Counted from the first letter of the stretch, positions 26,409-35,557 are shown. The stretch is 51,952 bases of DNA from Komagataeibacter rhaeticus (GCF_003207855.1 NZ_NKTZ01000015.1:1-51952); one strand, 5' to 3'. Notes: generated from the sequence alone by a model not told the origin. A program made the numbers and translations.

Positions 26409-27002
26409 GGCGGCCTGTCTGTCCGGGTGGGAATGGGTGGCTTTACCAGATTTTCCTTCCTGTTACCGCAGGTAAGTATCAGTAATATGGAAATATATTT
26501 TATGCATGGACCGGATATGGAAAGTGGCATGCATGCTGCCGCCACCTGGCCTGATGTCTGGTGATGGCATCCGGTGCGGGTCGTGCACCACGCACCGTAC
26601 CGCCTTCGGGTCTTCCGTCCGCCTGGCCATTGGTAGAAAACGGTCGGAAAGTGGTGGGGCTGTGCTGAGGGGCAGGCTGAATCTTGTCAATTCCGGCAAG
26701 GGGCGGCATTATCTGTTTTCAATGTATGACTATGCCACCAACGCAACGATGCGGCGTGAGTGGAAAGTGCCTTTCGGGTTCCCGTCTGTGATTATGGCTA
26801 CATGCTTCATTGATTTCCAGGATCAGGATGGAAGACACGAAAGAGGCCGGACTGTAAGATTTTCATATATGGATAGCTGAAAGGATTCAGGAAGAATTGC
26901 CCAGGCGCCCTGTTTCCTGTGAAGAATTCATGAATTATTATTGAATTCGAATATTTTCAATGGGTATTTTTTTGTTTTATTTGTATTTGCGGGGGGCGAT
27001 TG
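26409..27002. other. Intergenic region between MFS gene and phospholipase C
   Basis: About 590 bases. A perfect inverted repeat, TTACC-GCA-GGTAA (26463-26475), lies upstream of the MFS gene and may be its operator. A plus-strand open frame of 124 codons (26506-26880) has many Arg and Gly residues and no recognisable motif; I do not call it a gene. The last 120 bases before the phospholipase gene are AT-rich and contain two GAATTC-flanked palindromic stretches, probably promoter sequence. Confidence 0.45.
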
Positions 27003-29522
27003 ATGACAACACGTAGGAATTTCCTGAAGTATGCTCTCATGTCCGGTGCGGCGGCTTCCGCCGCGCGGCTGCCGGCTTCCATCTCCCGCGCTTTCGCCAT
27101 TGCGCCGGAAATGGGGTCCACATGGCGGGACGCCGAACATGTCGTGATCCTGATGCAGGAAAACCGTTCTTTTGACCATGTTTTCGGTACCCTGCAGGGT
27201 GTGCGTGGCTTTCATGACCCGCGTGCCATGCGCCTGCCCGACGGGAACCCGGTTTTTGCCCAGGGCAGCCGGTCCGGTGAAACCTACCTGCCCTGGCGGC
27301 TCAATATCCATGATACCCGTGTGACATGGATGGGATCAGTCCCGCATTCGCGTGACAGTCAGGTTGATGCCTGGAACGGTGGCGGCCATGATGGATGGAT
27401 CGACGCCAAGAAGTCATACCATAAGGATTATGCGCATTATCCGCTGACCATGGGCCATTACACGCGTGAGGATCTTCCTTTTTACTACGCGCTGGCTGAT
27501 GCCTTTACCGTATGTGACCAGAATTACTGTGGCGCCATGACCAGTACAACGCCCAACAGGCTGATGTTCTGGACCGGTACCGTGCGGGACCGGCAGGACC
27601 CCGCATCCAGGGTTTACATGCGCAATGGTGAGATACTGGAAGGGGGAATGAACTGGACCACATTCCCCGAGCGTCTGGAACAGGCTGGTGTTTCATGGAA
27701 ATTCTACCAGAACGAACTGTCACAGACTGGTGGCATGAGCCGCGATGAACGGGCATGGCTGTCCAATTTCGGCTGTAATGTCCTGGAATGCTTTGACCGG
27801 TACCACATCACGGCCAATCCCGGTTTTGGTACATGGCTGGAAGAGCGTATCAGTGAATGCCAGAATCATATCGACCGGCTGAACAGTCATGAACTGCTGG
27901 TTTCCCAGACCCATGCGGAACAACTGGCCGAAGCGCATGCCCTGCTGGCCGTACTGATGCGCCGGCGGGCATCGGCAGGTGAAACACCGGAGGAACTGAC
28001 CCCGGCGGAACGCAGCCTGTTTGAAAAGGCCTTTGTCACCAACAGGGGGGACCAGCATTACCGCAAGCTGGAAAAACTCAAATTTCATGATGGCAGGAAG
28101 ACCATCCATATGAAGGCCCCACGCGGCGATATCCTTCATCAGTTCAGGAAGGATGTAAAAACGGGCAGGCTGCCCACGGTGTCATGGCTGGCCGCGCCCG
28201 AACATTTCTCCGACCATCCGACCTCGCCCTGGTATGGCGCATGGTACGTTTCGGAAATCATGGATATCCTGACCGACAATCCCGAGGTGTGGAAAAAAAC
28301 GATCTTCATCATGACCTATGATGAAAATGATGGCTATTTCGATCATTGCTGTTCCTATGCCGCGCCCGATCCCAGGCGGCCGGAAACCGGTTGTTCCTCC
28401 CGCAGTATTGGCCAGCCGGGGCTGGAATATACGACAGCGCAGGATGAAACGGATCGGGGTGTGCCGGAACATCTGGCACGCAGTGGCCCGATCGGGCTGG
28501 GTTTTCGCGTGCCGATGATCGTCGCCTCCCCATGGAGCCGTGGGGGATGGGTCAATTCCCAACTGTTTGAACATACGTCCACGCTGCGTTTCCTTGAAGC
28601 TTTCGTGCAGGACAAATTCGGCAAGGATGTTACCGAGCACAATATTTCCCCGTGGCGTCGCGCGATCAGCGGTGACCTGACTTCATGCTTCCGCCCCTAT
28701 GACGGGACCGTACCCCGCCTGCCTTTTCTTGGGCGCGATGCCTACCTGCGCACCATTGAAAAGACACGTGACCGGCCGCTGCCCGGCGGGTTCAGTGCGC
28801 TGGATGTAACCCAGGTCGCGGCCTTGCGGAACGATCCGGCAGGGCTGCGCGCCGTCCTGACGCAGGAAGCGGGCACGCGCCCCGCCTGTGCCCTGCCTTA
28901 TGAACCATACTGCGATGGCGGCCTGTCGGGAGATGGCAGGCGGGTGGCCATTCGCCTGCGTGCCGGCAACACCCGTTTCGGCGCCCGTGCGGCGGGTGTG
29001 CCGTTCAACATCTACCGCCATGGCACGGGTGCTGGCGGTGGCATGCAGGCTGGCACCTATGCCGTGGCGGCCGGAGATGTGCTGGACACGGCCTTTGCCC
29101 GCACACATTCCGCCAGTGGCCGGTATGATGTGGATGTGCATGCGCCCAATGGTTTTTACCGGCGCTACAGGGGGATGTACGGCGGCCTGCGGTTACAGGT
29201 GGAATGCCGTTATCTCTGCGGGCCGGGGCAGGATCTGGTCGTGCGCGTAAGCAACCATGGTGCCAGGGCCGCTGGCCTGACCTGCACGCTGGCCCTGTCG
29301 GGTATGGCACGGTCCGTGCAGGTGGCGCCGGGCCATGTGGCTGAACTCCCATTCGATCTGGCGCTGGGCCTGCTATGGTATGATATTTCCCTGACCTGCG
29401 CGCATGAGCCGGAATTCCTCTACCAGTTTGCCGGGCGGATCGAGACCGGGCAGCCGGGGCGGACGGACCCGGTCATGGGGGGCGTGCCGTCTGCCGGATC
29501 AGGGCCGCGGCCCGCAGCGTAA
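27003..29522 (+). CDS. Phosphocholine-preferring phospholipase C, Tat-exported
   Basis: An 839-residue enzyme of the non-haemolytic PlcN / acid phosphatase AcpA family, which releases the phospho-head group of phospholipids. A classic twin-arginine signal is present: TTRRNFLKYALMSGAAAS, with cleavage near residue 32. The phosphoesterase core has VVILMQENRSFDHVFGTLQG near residue 42 and FIMTYDENDGYFDHCCSYAA near residue 437. Two C-terminal DUF756-type beta domains follow (around 640-720 and 735-815). The ATG at 27003 follows GGGGGG; a TTG directly before it is less likely. It is a single gene. Likely role: scavenging phosphate or choline from lipids outside the cytoplasm. I see no clear Pho box. 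Confidence 0.94.
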   Translation: MTTRRNFLKYALMSGAAASAARLPASISRAFAIAPEMGSTWRDAEHVVILMQENRSFDHVFGTLQGVRGFHDPRAMRLPDGNPVFAQGSRSGETYLPWRLNIHDTRVTWMGSVPHSRDSQVDAWNGGGHDGWIDAKKSYHKDYAHYPLTMGHYTREDLPFYYALADAFTVCDQNYCGAMTSTTPNRLMFWTGTVRDRQDPASRVYMRNGEILEGGMNWTTFPERLEQAGVSWKFYQNELSQTGGMSRDERAWLSNFGCNVLECFDRYHITANPGFGTWLEERISECQNHIDRLNSHELLVSQTHAEQLAEAHALLAVLMRRRASAGETPEELTPAERSLFEKAFVTNRGDQHYRKLEKLKFHDGRKTIHMKAPRGDILHQFRKDVKTGRLPTVSWLAAPEHFSDHPTSPWYGAWYVSEIMDILTDNPEVWKKTIFIMTYDENDGYFDHCCSYAAPDPRRPETGCSSRSIGQPGLEYTTAQDETDRGVPEHLARSGPIGLGFRVPMIVASPWSRGGWVNSQLFEHTSTLRFLEAFVQDKFGKDVTEHNISPWRRAISGDLTSCFRPYDGTVPRLPFLGRDAYLRTIEKTRDRPLPGGFSALDVTQVAALRNDPAGLRAVLTQEAGTRPACALPYEPYCDGGLSGDGRRVAIRLRAGNTRFGARAAGVPFNIYRHGTGAGGGMQAGTYAVAAGDVLDTAFARTHSASGRYDVDVHAPNGFYRRYRGMYGGLRLQVECRYLCGPGQDLVVRVSNHGARAAGLTCTLALSGMARSVQVAPGHVAELPFDLALGLLWYDISLTCAHEPEFLYQFAGRIETGQPGRTDPVMGGVPSAGSGPRPAA

Positions 29523-29630
29523 GGGCCCGTGATATGCGTCGCGCCCATGGGGGGGCAGCCGCCAGCCATGGCCAGGGTCGTGCCGTCCGGGCGGGGCGTG
29601 TGCCTGGCGGGGCGTGTGATGTCGCGGGCG

Positions 29631-30311
29631 TCAGACGGGCTTGAGGATCTGGCTCAGGATGGTGGTGCTGGCCGGTTCACGGTGGAAATCGAGACAGCTT
29701 TCGATCCCTTCCAGATGACGGGCCATGAGCGCGGAGGCTTTCGCGTGCTTTTCCGCCAGCAATAGGTCCAGCAGGTCATTATGGTCGGATGACAGGCAGC
29801 ATGTCGTGTTGTGGCGCTCATACAATGTGATGATGAGTGACATGCGCAGGATCAGTTCCTCGATAATGTTCTTGATGACCGTATTGCCCAGCTCCTCGAT
29901 CAGGGTCAGATGAAACTGCCCGGATGTGTGGATCATGGCCGCCGCATCGTGGTCGGCATGGGCCTTTGCTTCCTGCGCCATGATCTTGCGCAGGCGCTCC
30001 GCGCCTTCGGCTGACAGGCTGCGATGGGGGTTGGCAAGCAGGCTGACCTCGATCAGCCGGCGGCTGGCCAGTACGTCACGGGCTTCCTGGGGGGAGGGAC
30101 GGCTGACGAACGCGCCCCGCCCCGGTTCCAGCGTTACGATATGGTAACGCGAAAGCGAGAGCAGCACCCGACGGATCTTGGCGCGGTTGGAGCGGAAGAT
30201 CTGGGCCAGTTCCTCTTCCGGCAGCTTGCTGCCCGGTGCAAGCCTGCGTTCAAGGACAGCCTTGCACAAAGCATCAGCAATGCGCGTTTCTTCCTTGGCT
30301 GTTGATCCCAT
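29631..30311 (-). CDS. GntR-family regulator, FadR/FCD subfamily
   Basis: A 226-residue transcription factor. The winged helix is in the first 75 residues (IADALCKAVLERRLAPGSKL, ELAQIFRSNRAKIRRVLLSL, GRGAFVSRP). The C-terminal FCD ligand domain is all-helical and has the metal- or ligand-binding residues of the family in HTSGQFHLTLIEELGN and the His of SSDHNDLLDLLLAEKHAKA. GGGGAGAG precedes its start. It is divergent from the racemase-like gene, and an FCD-type operator lies between, so it probably controls the racemase-receptor-permease genes and itself. The ligand is probably a hydantoin, allantoin or a carbamoyl amino acid; this is inference from neighbours. Confidence 0.94.
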   Translation of the reverse strand: MGSTAKEETRIADALCKAVLERRLAPGSKLPEEELAQIFRSNRAKIRRVLLSLSRYHIVTLEPGRGAFVSRPSPQEARDVLASRRLIEVSLLANPHRSLSAEGAERLRKIMAQEAKAHADHDAAAMIHTSGQFHLTLIEELGNTVIKNIIEELILRMSLIITLYERHNTTCCLSSDHNDLLDLLLAEKHAKASALMARHLEGIESCLDFHREPASTTILSQILKPV

Positions 30312-30385
30312 GGCCCGCTCTCCCCCCCCTTGAACAGAAACGCATTCTGTTGCGGCAGTCTGGCGTTTGCGTCAAGAGCCTGAAC

Positions 30386-30430
30386 ATTGTAAACAATCAT
30401 GGTTGACGTAAATGGTTTTCAAACCATACT
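30386..30430 (+). promoter_or_regulatory. GntR operator and promoter of the racemase operon
   Basis: ATTGT-AA-ACAAT (30386-30397) fits the TNGT...ACNA pattern of FadR-type GntR operators. Just downstream, TTGACG (30403-30408) and CATACT (30425-30430) are 16 bases apart and make a plausible promoter. A second perfect palindrome, ATGGTTT-TC-AAACCAT (30412-30427), sits between and overlaps the -10. Binding at either site would block the promoter of the gene at 30470. The repeats are seen directly; the assignment to the GntR protein is inference. Confidence 0.7.
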
Positions 30431-30469
30431 GATCATGGACAGGTTCCCGTCCCGACCTGTTTTCAGTTC

Positions 30470-31246
30470 ATGATTGGATGCCTGCCCGTGCCGCGCCTGC
30501 TATTGATCAACCCCAATACCGATATGGACATGACGCAACGCATGGCGGCCCATGCCCGGGCGCTTTTTGCCGGGACCGTTACGGTTCAGGCTGTAACCGC
30601 ACGTTTTGGCGCACGCTACATAACGGACCGGGTTTCGCTTACGATTGCAGGCCATGCAGTACTGGATGCACTGGCATGCATGCAGGAGCCATTTGACGGG
30701 GTACTGGTGGCCTGTTTTGGCGATCCGGGACGGCAGGCACTGGCCAGCATCTGTCCGGTGCCGGTCATGGGCATGGCGCAGGCTTCCATCATGCGGGCAG
30801 CCCGCCTGCCGGGCCGGTTCTCCATTGTAACGGGCGGGGCGAAATGGGAACCCATGCTGGCGGAACTGGTACAGGCCATGGGGCTGCGGGACCGTCTGGC
30901 ATCCATCCGTATTCTGCCCGAAACGGGGAACGTGCTGGCCCTTGATGGGGACGGTACGTGCCGTCAGCTGGTCCAGGCCTGCAATCGGGCCGTGCATGAG
31001 GACGGCGCAAGCCGAATCGTACTGGGCGGGGCAGGGCTTGCGGGTTTTGCCCCACGTATTGCGTCGCAGGTTGTGGCCCCGGTCCTGTGTTCGTTGCGGG
31101 AAAGCCTGCTGGAAGCACAACGGCAGCTTGCGCGGCCTGCACTGTCCACCACCCCCTGTCGGGGCGGGATGGAAACGGTGGGCCTGTCACCTGAACTGCA
31201 GCATTATCTGGTATCCGGGCCCGATATCTGTGTAACCCATAATTGA
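30470..31246 (+). CDS. Asp/Glu/hydantoin racemase-family protein, second Cys missing
   Basis: A 258-residue cytoplasmic protein of the hydantoin/allantoin racemase family. The start RLLLINPNTDMDMTQRMAAH is typical. The first catalytic Cys is present at residue 82 in VACFGDPGR. The second active-site motif, normally LGCAG, reads VLGGAGLAG with Gly at 187, exactly 105 residues after the first Cys, the spacing between the two Cys in studied hydantoin racemases. Those enzymes need both Cys for two-base proton transfer, so this protein may have lost racemisation or changed function. The start could also be GTG 30488. The GntR regulator upstream and TonB receptor and NCS1 permease downstream point to use of hydantoin-like compounds. 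Confidence 0.85.
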   Translation: MIGCLPVPRLLLINPNTDMDMTQRMAAHARALFAGTVTVQAVTARFGARYITDRVSLTIAGHAVLDALACMQEPFDGVLVACFGDPGRQALASICPVPVMGMAQASIMRAARLPGRFSIVTGGAKWEPMLAELVQAMGLRDRLASIRILPETGNVLALDGDGTCRQLVQACNRAVHEDGASRIVLGGAGLAGFAPRIASQVVAPVLCSLRESLLEAQRQLARPALSTTPCRGGMETVGLSPELQHYLVSGPDICVTHN

Positions 31247-31260
31247 AATCCAATTTTGTA

Positions 31261-31301
31261 AATAATATGCGTTGACTCGGATTTTGGGTGCATATTATTC
31301 T
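31261..31301 (+). promoter_or_regulatory. Promoter with 10-base inverted repeat, TonB receptor 2
   Basis: AATAATATGC (31261-31270) and GCATATTATT (31290-31299) form a perfect 10-base inverted repeat with a 19-base spacer. TTGACT (31272-31277) starts just inside the left arm, and TATTCT (31296-31301), 18 bases further, overlaps the right arm, giving a sigma-70-like promoter. A protein bound to the repeat would span the whole promoter. This differs from the sites at 30386-30427, so a second regulator or a different mode may apply. Confidence 0.65.
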
Positions 31302-31389
31302 CTATCCGTAACGAGACATATTGCTCTCAAGTATCATTTCCCGCCGTAATCCCGCCTGCCGTACGGGATAGACAATAAGGACACCCGCG

Positions 31390-33888
31390 ATGTGCCTTGA
31401 CGGAAAAAGTCCGACCGGATCATATTGTTTCATACATGACATGCGCACATGCCCGCTGCCCGCCCCGCAATCCGGTTTCCGGCTTCTTCTGCTGCTGACA
31501 GGCGCGCTGGCGCTGGGTGCGCCGCGCGGGGTGGCCCTTGCGCGCACGGTGGCGGGGCATGACGCCCATTCGCGCGCCACCACTCCCCGGCCGCAGGATA
31601 CGGCCACCACGCCACCACGCGGCATACGCGCCACGGGCGCGGCCGAACAGATCCATGTAGGGGCTGCGATCGTTCATTCCGCCGATGGCGTGACCGGGCG
31701 TGCCCCCGGCGGCGGCCTGATCCAGAAGCAGACAGCCCCCAAGGCCCGCAGCACCGTCACCCCTGACTATATCATGAAACAGTCCCCGGCACAGAACGCC
31801 TATAATGCGGTCAAGCTGCTACCGGGTATCGTGGTGGCGAATACAGATCCCGCCGGGCATGAAAAATCCGCCCTGAGCATGCGTGGCCTGACACAGGACC
31901 AGATCGCGAATGTGTGGGAAGGCATGCCGCTTAGCAGTATTGGCGGCTATAACCTTGATGTGGCATGGGTAACCGATAGCGAAAATATTGGCAGTGTATC
32001 CGTGCAGCCCGGTTCGTCCAACCTTGATACGCCCGCCATTAACGGTTCGGGGGGGATGTTCGAGTTCAAGACCCGCGATCCATCCAAGAAATTCGGCGGC
32101 CTGGGTGATGTCGGTGTGGGTAACCGTGACTACACGCGCCAGTTCCTGCGCGTGGATACGGGAGAGTGGGGCAAGACGGGCATCCGTTCCTACATTTCGT
32201 TCTCCAACCAGCATGACACGTTCTACCATGGCCCGGGCCAGGAAGATTTCAAGCATATCGACTTCAAGATCCTCAAGGAATGGGGTGATGGCAACCGGGT
32301 TTCGCTGGTTGGTGGCTTTACGCGCGGTATCATCGGCAATGAACCATACTGGGACATGACCATGGCAAGCTGGCGCCAGAAGGGGCTCAAGAACGAACTG
32401 GCAGGTTCGTACAACCTGAATGACGCTGATGGCGGCACTGATTACTGGAAGCTTAACTGGCTGCATTCCAAGACCTTCAACATCGCAGCCCCCTCGCATT
32501 TCAACTTCGGGCGGCTGGGGCTGGATGTGACGCCCTATGTCGCGGCCAACCAGAAGGTTTACGGTTCGGGTTTTGAACTGAACGATCAGGTCTATGATGG
32601 ATATGGCAGCAGCCCGCAATCCATTGTCATTCCGGGCCAGCAGGCTGGACAGTCCTATGGCGTGACCGAACAGTACAGCAGCCTGAATGAAATGCGTGGC
32701 GGCGTGAACGCCAAGTTGAGTTACAAGGTCGGGCATCACCATATTTACCTGGGCTACTGGTTCGATTACGACAATTCAACCAACCTGGTTGGTTATACGG
32801 GCGTAAGCAGTGGCGGGGACCCCGCAACATCATGGGGGCGGGCGCGTGACTCGCTGCGCCTGAGCAATGGCAAGGTCTTCTATTCCCAGAATTACAGCGA
32901 CATTTCCACCGTCAATGGCATCTATGCGGGGGATACGGTCACACTTCTTGACGGGCGGCTGGTGCTGGACGGCGGTATGCGCGTGACCATGATCCACCGT
33001 GATGGCACGGACAACATTCCCGGCCTGCAGCGCAAGGTCAGCGCCAATGAATTCATGCCGCTGCCCACGCTGGGTGGTCATTTCCAGCTGAACAGATACG
33101 TGCAGATCTTCGGCGGTGTCTCGACCGGAGCCAAGGCGCCACCCGACAGCGCCATGATCACGACCATCAACCCCAATACCGGGCAGATCGCCAATCAGGG
33201 TGCCACCCATATTCATGATGAATACAACATTACTGAAGAAGTGGGCGTGCGCTATACCGGGAAATATATCATCGGGTCATTTACCTACTTCCATTACAAC
33301 CTGTCGCATCACCAGGTGTCCACCTCCCTGTTCCTTGGGAACGAGGCGATCGGACAGGTGATCGATGCAGGCAACCAGACCACCAACGGTTTCGATGCGG
33401 AAATCGGGACGCGGCCCATCCATCATTTCCGTCCCTATGCCTCCATGCAGTATCTTCACTCCACGATCGACAACAACATTGATGGCCTGCCGACCAAGGG
33501 CAAGATGGCGGTCAATACCCCGACCTGGGCGGCATCACTTGGCATAGATTGGGATAACGGCATATTTTTCTGGAATTATGGCCTGAACTACTTTTCAAAG
33601 CAGTATTCAACCTTCATGAATCAGGAAGCGCTGCCTTCCCTTTACACCATGAATGCAACCGTGGGCGCCCGCCTGCCGCGCAACAGCCTGGTGGGCCGTG
33701 GCCTGAGTTTTCTCAAAAGCCCGGAAATCATGCTGTGGGTCAACAACATGATCGATAGCCACGCCTATTCCGCCATCAACAGTGTCAGCCTGACCAATAC
33801 GACAATCGGCAGGATTCAGGGCACCGCGCCAACCTATAACACGCTGGGCCGGTTCTCGGCGGTTGTCACGTTCCGGGCCGGGTTCTGA
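31390..33888 (+). CDS. TonB-dependent outer-membrane receptor (paralogue 2)
   Basis: An 832-residue outer-membrane active transporter. TAAGGA lies 8 bases before ATG 31390; the hydrophobic signal segment comes only at about residues 30-51 (GFRLLLLLTGALALGAPRGV), so the N-terminus is long, and Met18 (31441) is an alternative without a ribosome site. The plug has AYNAVKLLPGIVVANTDPAG and ALSMRGLTQDQIANVWEGMP. The barrel shares GNQTTNGFD, RPIHHFRPYAS and LPTKGK with the receptor at 7322, so the two are paralogues. It ends VVTFRAGF with terminal Phe. It lies between the racemase-like gene and the NCS1 permease, and should import the substrate of that module across the outer membrane. Confidence 0.92.
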   Translation: MCLDGKSPTGSYCFIHDMRTCPLPAPQSGFRLLLLLTGALALGAPRGVALARTVAGHDAHSRATTPRPQDTATTPPRGIRATGAAEQIHVGAAIVHSADGVTGRAPGGGLIQKQTAPKARSTVTPDYIMKQSPAQNAYNAVKLLPGIVVANTDPAGHEKSALSMRGLTQDQIANVWEGMPLSSIGGYNLDVAWVTDSENIGSVSVQPGSSNLDTPAINGSGGMFEFKTRDPSKKFGGLGDVGVGNRDYTRQFLRVDTGEWGKTGIRSYISFSNQHDTFYHGPGQEDFKHIDFKILKEWGDGNRVSLVGGFTRGIIGNEPYWDMTMASWRQKGLKNELAGSYNLNDADGGTDYWKLNWLHSKTFNIAAPSHFNFGRLGLDVTPYVAANQKVYGSGFELNDQVYDGYGSSPQSIVIPGQQAGQSYGVTEQYSSLNEMRGGVNAKLSYKVGHHHIYLGYWFDYDNSTNLVGYTGVSSGGDPATSWGRARDSLRLSNGKVFYSQNYSDISTVNGIYAGDTVTLLDGRLVLDGGMRVTMIHRDGTDNIPGLQRKVSANEFMPLPTLGGHFQLNRYVQIFGGVSTGAKAPPDSAMITTINPNTGQIANQGATHIHDEYNITEEVGVRYTGKYIIGSFTYFHYNLSHHQVSTSLFLGNEAIGQVIDAGNQTTNGFDAEIGTRPIHHFRPYASMQYLHSTIDNNIDGLPTKGKMAVNTPTWAASLGIDWDNGIFFWNYGLNYFSKQYSTFMNQEALPSLYTMNATVGARLPRNSLVGRGLSFLKSPEIMLWVNNMIDSHAYSAINSVSLTNTTIGRIQGTAPTYNTLGRFSAVVTFRAGF

Positions 33889-33976
33889 GCGGGCATCATG
33901 TAATGGGGCGTGCGGGCTGGTACAACCTTCACATGGCGGGTGCGCCACAGCATACTGACCGGCGGAGGTTACGCGT

Positions 33977-35452
33977 ATGAATGTGCAGGTCCGACCGGAA
34001 CCGGTTTCCCTTTCTTCCACCACACGAACAGGGGGGAACGATGACAGGCTGCGTAACCGTGACCTGCTGCCCGCGGCCATGCAGGACTGGACCTGGTATG
34101 ACTATCTGTCCTTCTGGATGTCGGACGTGCATAGTGTTGGTGGCTATGTCACGGCGGGCAACCTGTTCATGCTTGGCCTGCCGGCGGGACTGGTTTTTGC
34201 GGCCCTGCTGGCTGGTGTGCTGATCGTCAATGCCCTGTGCAACCTTGTGGCGGTGCCCAGCCAGCGCACGGGCACGCCGTTCCCGGTTGTATGCCGCATG
34301 TCCTTTGGCGTGCTGGGCGCCAATATTCCCGCGCTGATCCGCGGCGTGATAGCCGTGTGCTGGTACGGCATACAGACGTGGCTGGCATCGAACGCGCTGG
34401 TGGTGCTGGCGCTGCGGCTTGCACCAGGCATGACGCCATGGGCGCAGGCTGAACGCCATGGCATGCTGGGCCTGTCCGCTGTGGGGTGGGGGGCGTTTGG
34501 CCTGTTATGGCTGGTGCAGGCCGCTATTTTCTGGCGGGGGATCGAGACGATCCGCCGGTTCATCGAACTGGCGGGGCCGGCAGTCTATGCTGTCATGATC
34601 GCGCTGGATGTGTATCTGCTCCATCGTGTGGGGTGGCGTCATTTTTCCTTTCATGTCACGGATGGCGGTGCGCCCCTGCATGGGCGCGCGCTTGTCTGGG
34701 CCAGCGTGAATGCCGTGGCGCTTGTGGTTTCCTATTTTTCGGGGCCGATGCTCAATTTTGGTGATTTTGCCCGCTACGGACGCAGCGCGGCGGATATCAG
34801 GCGTGGCAATTTCTGGGGGCTGCCGTTCAATTTCGTCGGGTTTTCAGCGCTGACGGTCTGCACCATTGCGCTGACGGCGCCAGCCTTTGGCCATGTCATG
34901 ACTGATCCGGTGGAAACCGTGGCGCATATCGACAGCCTGAGTGCGGTCGTATTCGGCATGCTGACCTTCATCATTGCAACGGCGGGTATCAATATCGTGG
35001 CCAACTTCGTTTCAGCCTCGTTTGATTTTTCCAATCTTTCGCCCCGGCATATCAACCTGCGGCGTGGCGGCATGATTGCCGCCATCGGGTCCATGGCCAT
35101 CATGCCATGGAAGCTGTACGGCAGTCCGCAGGTGATGCATCTGACACTTGACGTGCTGGCAACATTTATTGGCCCGTTATTTGGCATTCTGGTATGCGAT
35201 TATTATATCGTGCGCCGCTGCCGGGTGGATGTGGATGCGCTTTATACAACCAGCCCGCAGGGGCGTTACTGGTATCGTAACGGGGTCAATCCGGCGGCGG
35301 TCCTGTCCCTGCTTGCCGCGGTGGTGGCAGGGGGGGCCAGTGTATTTGTGCCTGCGCTATCGGCCCTGTCCGGCTTTGCCTGGTTTACGGGGTGCCTGAC
35401 CGGGGGCCTGTGCTACATCGCCTTCATGCGGCGTGCCGATCCGCTTTCCTGA
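33977..35452 (+). CDS. NCS1-family nucleobase/hydantoin:cation symporter
   Basis: A 491-residue inner-membrane permease with about 12 membrane segments. NCS1 signatures are seen in order: NRDLLPAAMQDWTWYDYLSF at the start, then CRMSFGVLGANIPALIRGVI, WYGIQTWLASNAL with the conserved Trp residues of the substrate site, SGPMLNFGDFARYGRS, and NIVANFVSASFDFSNLSPRH. Family members carry uracil, cytosine, allantoin or hydantoins with Na+ or H+. It is 88 bases after the TonB receptor on the same strand and ends the module. With the racemase-like protein upstream, allantoin or a hydantoin is the best guess for substrate. Confidence 0.94.
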   Translation: MNVQVRPEPVSLSSTTRTGGNDDRLRNRDLLPAAMQDWTWYDYLSFWMSDVHSVGGYVTAGNLFMLGLPAGLVFAALLAGVLIVNALCNLVAVPSQRTGTPFPVVCRMSFGVLGANIPALIRGVIAVCWYGIQTWLASNALVVLALRLAPGMTPWAQAERHGMLGLSAVGWGAFGLLWLVQAAIFWRGIETIRRFIELAGPAVYAVMIALDVYLLHRVGWRHFSFHVTDGGAPLHGRALVWASVNAVALVVSYFSGPMLNFGDFARYGRSAADIRRGNFWGLPFNFVGFSALTVCTIALTAPAFGHVMTDPVETVAHIDSLSAVVFGMLTFIIATAGINIVANFVSASFDFSNLSPRHINLRRGGMIAAIGSMAIMPWKLYGSPQVMHLTLDVLATFIGPLFGILVCDYYIVRRCRVDVDALYTTSPQGRYWYRNGVNPAAVLSLLAAVVAGGASVFVPALSALSGFAWFTGCLTGGLCYIAFMRRADPLS

Positions 35453-35488
35453 TGGCCCGCCAGGGCGGTATTGCCGATAGGCGGGCCA
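35453..35488. terminator. Hairpin between convergent NCS1 and SDR genes
   Basis: TGGCCCGCC (35453-35461) pairs perfectly with GGCGGGCCA (35480-35488). It begins directly after the permease stop codon. The plus strand continues with GAAAAATCTTTCTG, so the T-tract is poor. The location between convergent operons supports a role as shared terminator. Confidence 0.55.
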
Positions 35489-35557
35489 GAAAAATCTTTC
35501 TGTCCGGCCCTGGCGGACTGGGCCATGGGGGGATCATTACGGGTCGTGGCCTGCTTT

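Noticed and set aside
26506-26880. A 124-codon plus-strand open frame before the phospholipase C gene.
   Set aside because: It has no ribosome site, no recognised motif and an unusual composition.
26880-27002. A Pho box upstream of the phospholipase C gene.
   Set aside because: No pair of CTGTCAT-like repeats with proper spacing is visible; only AT-rich palindromic stretches.
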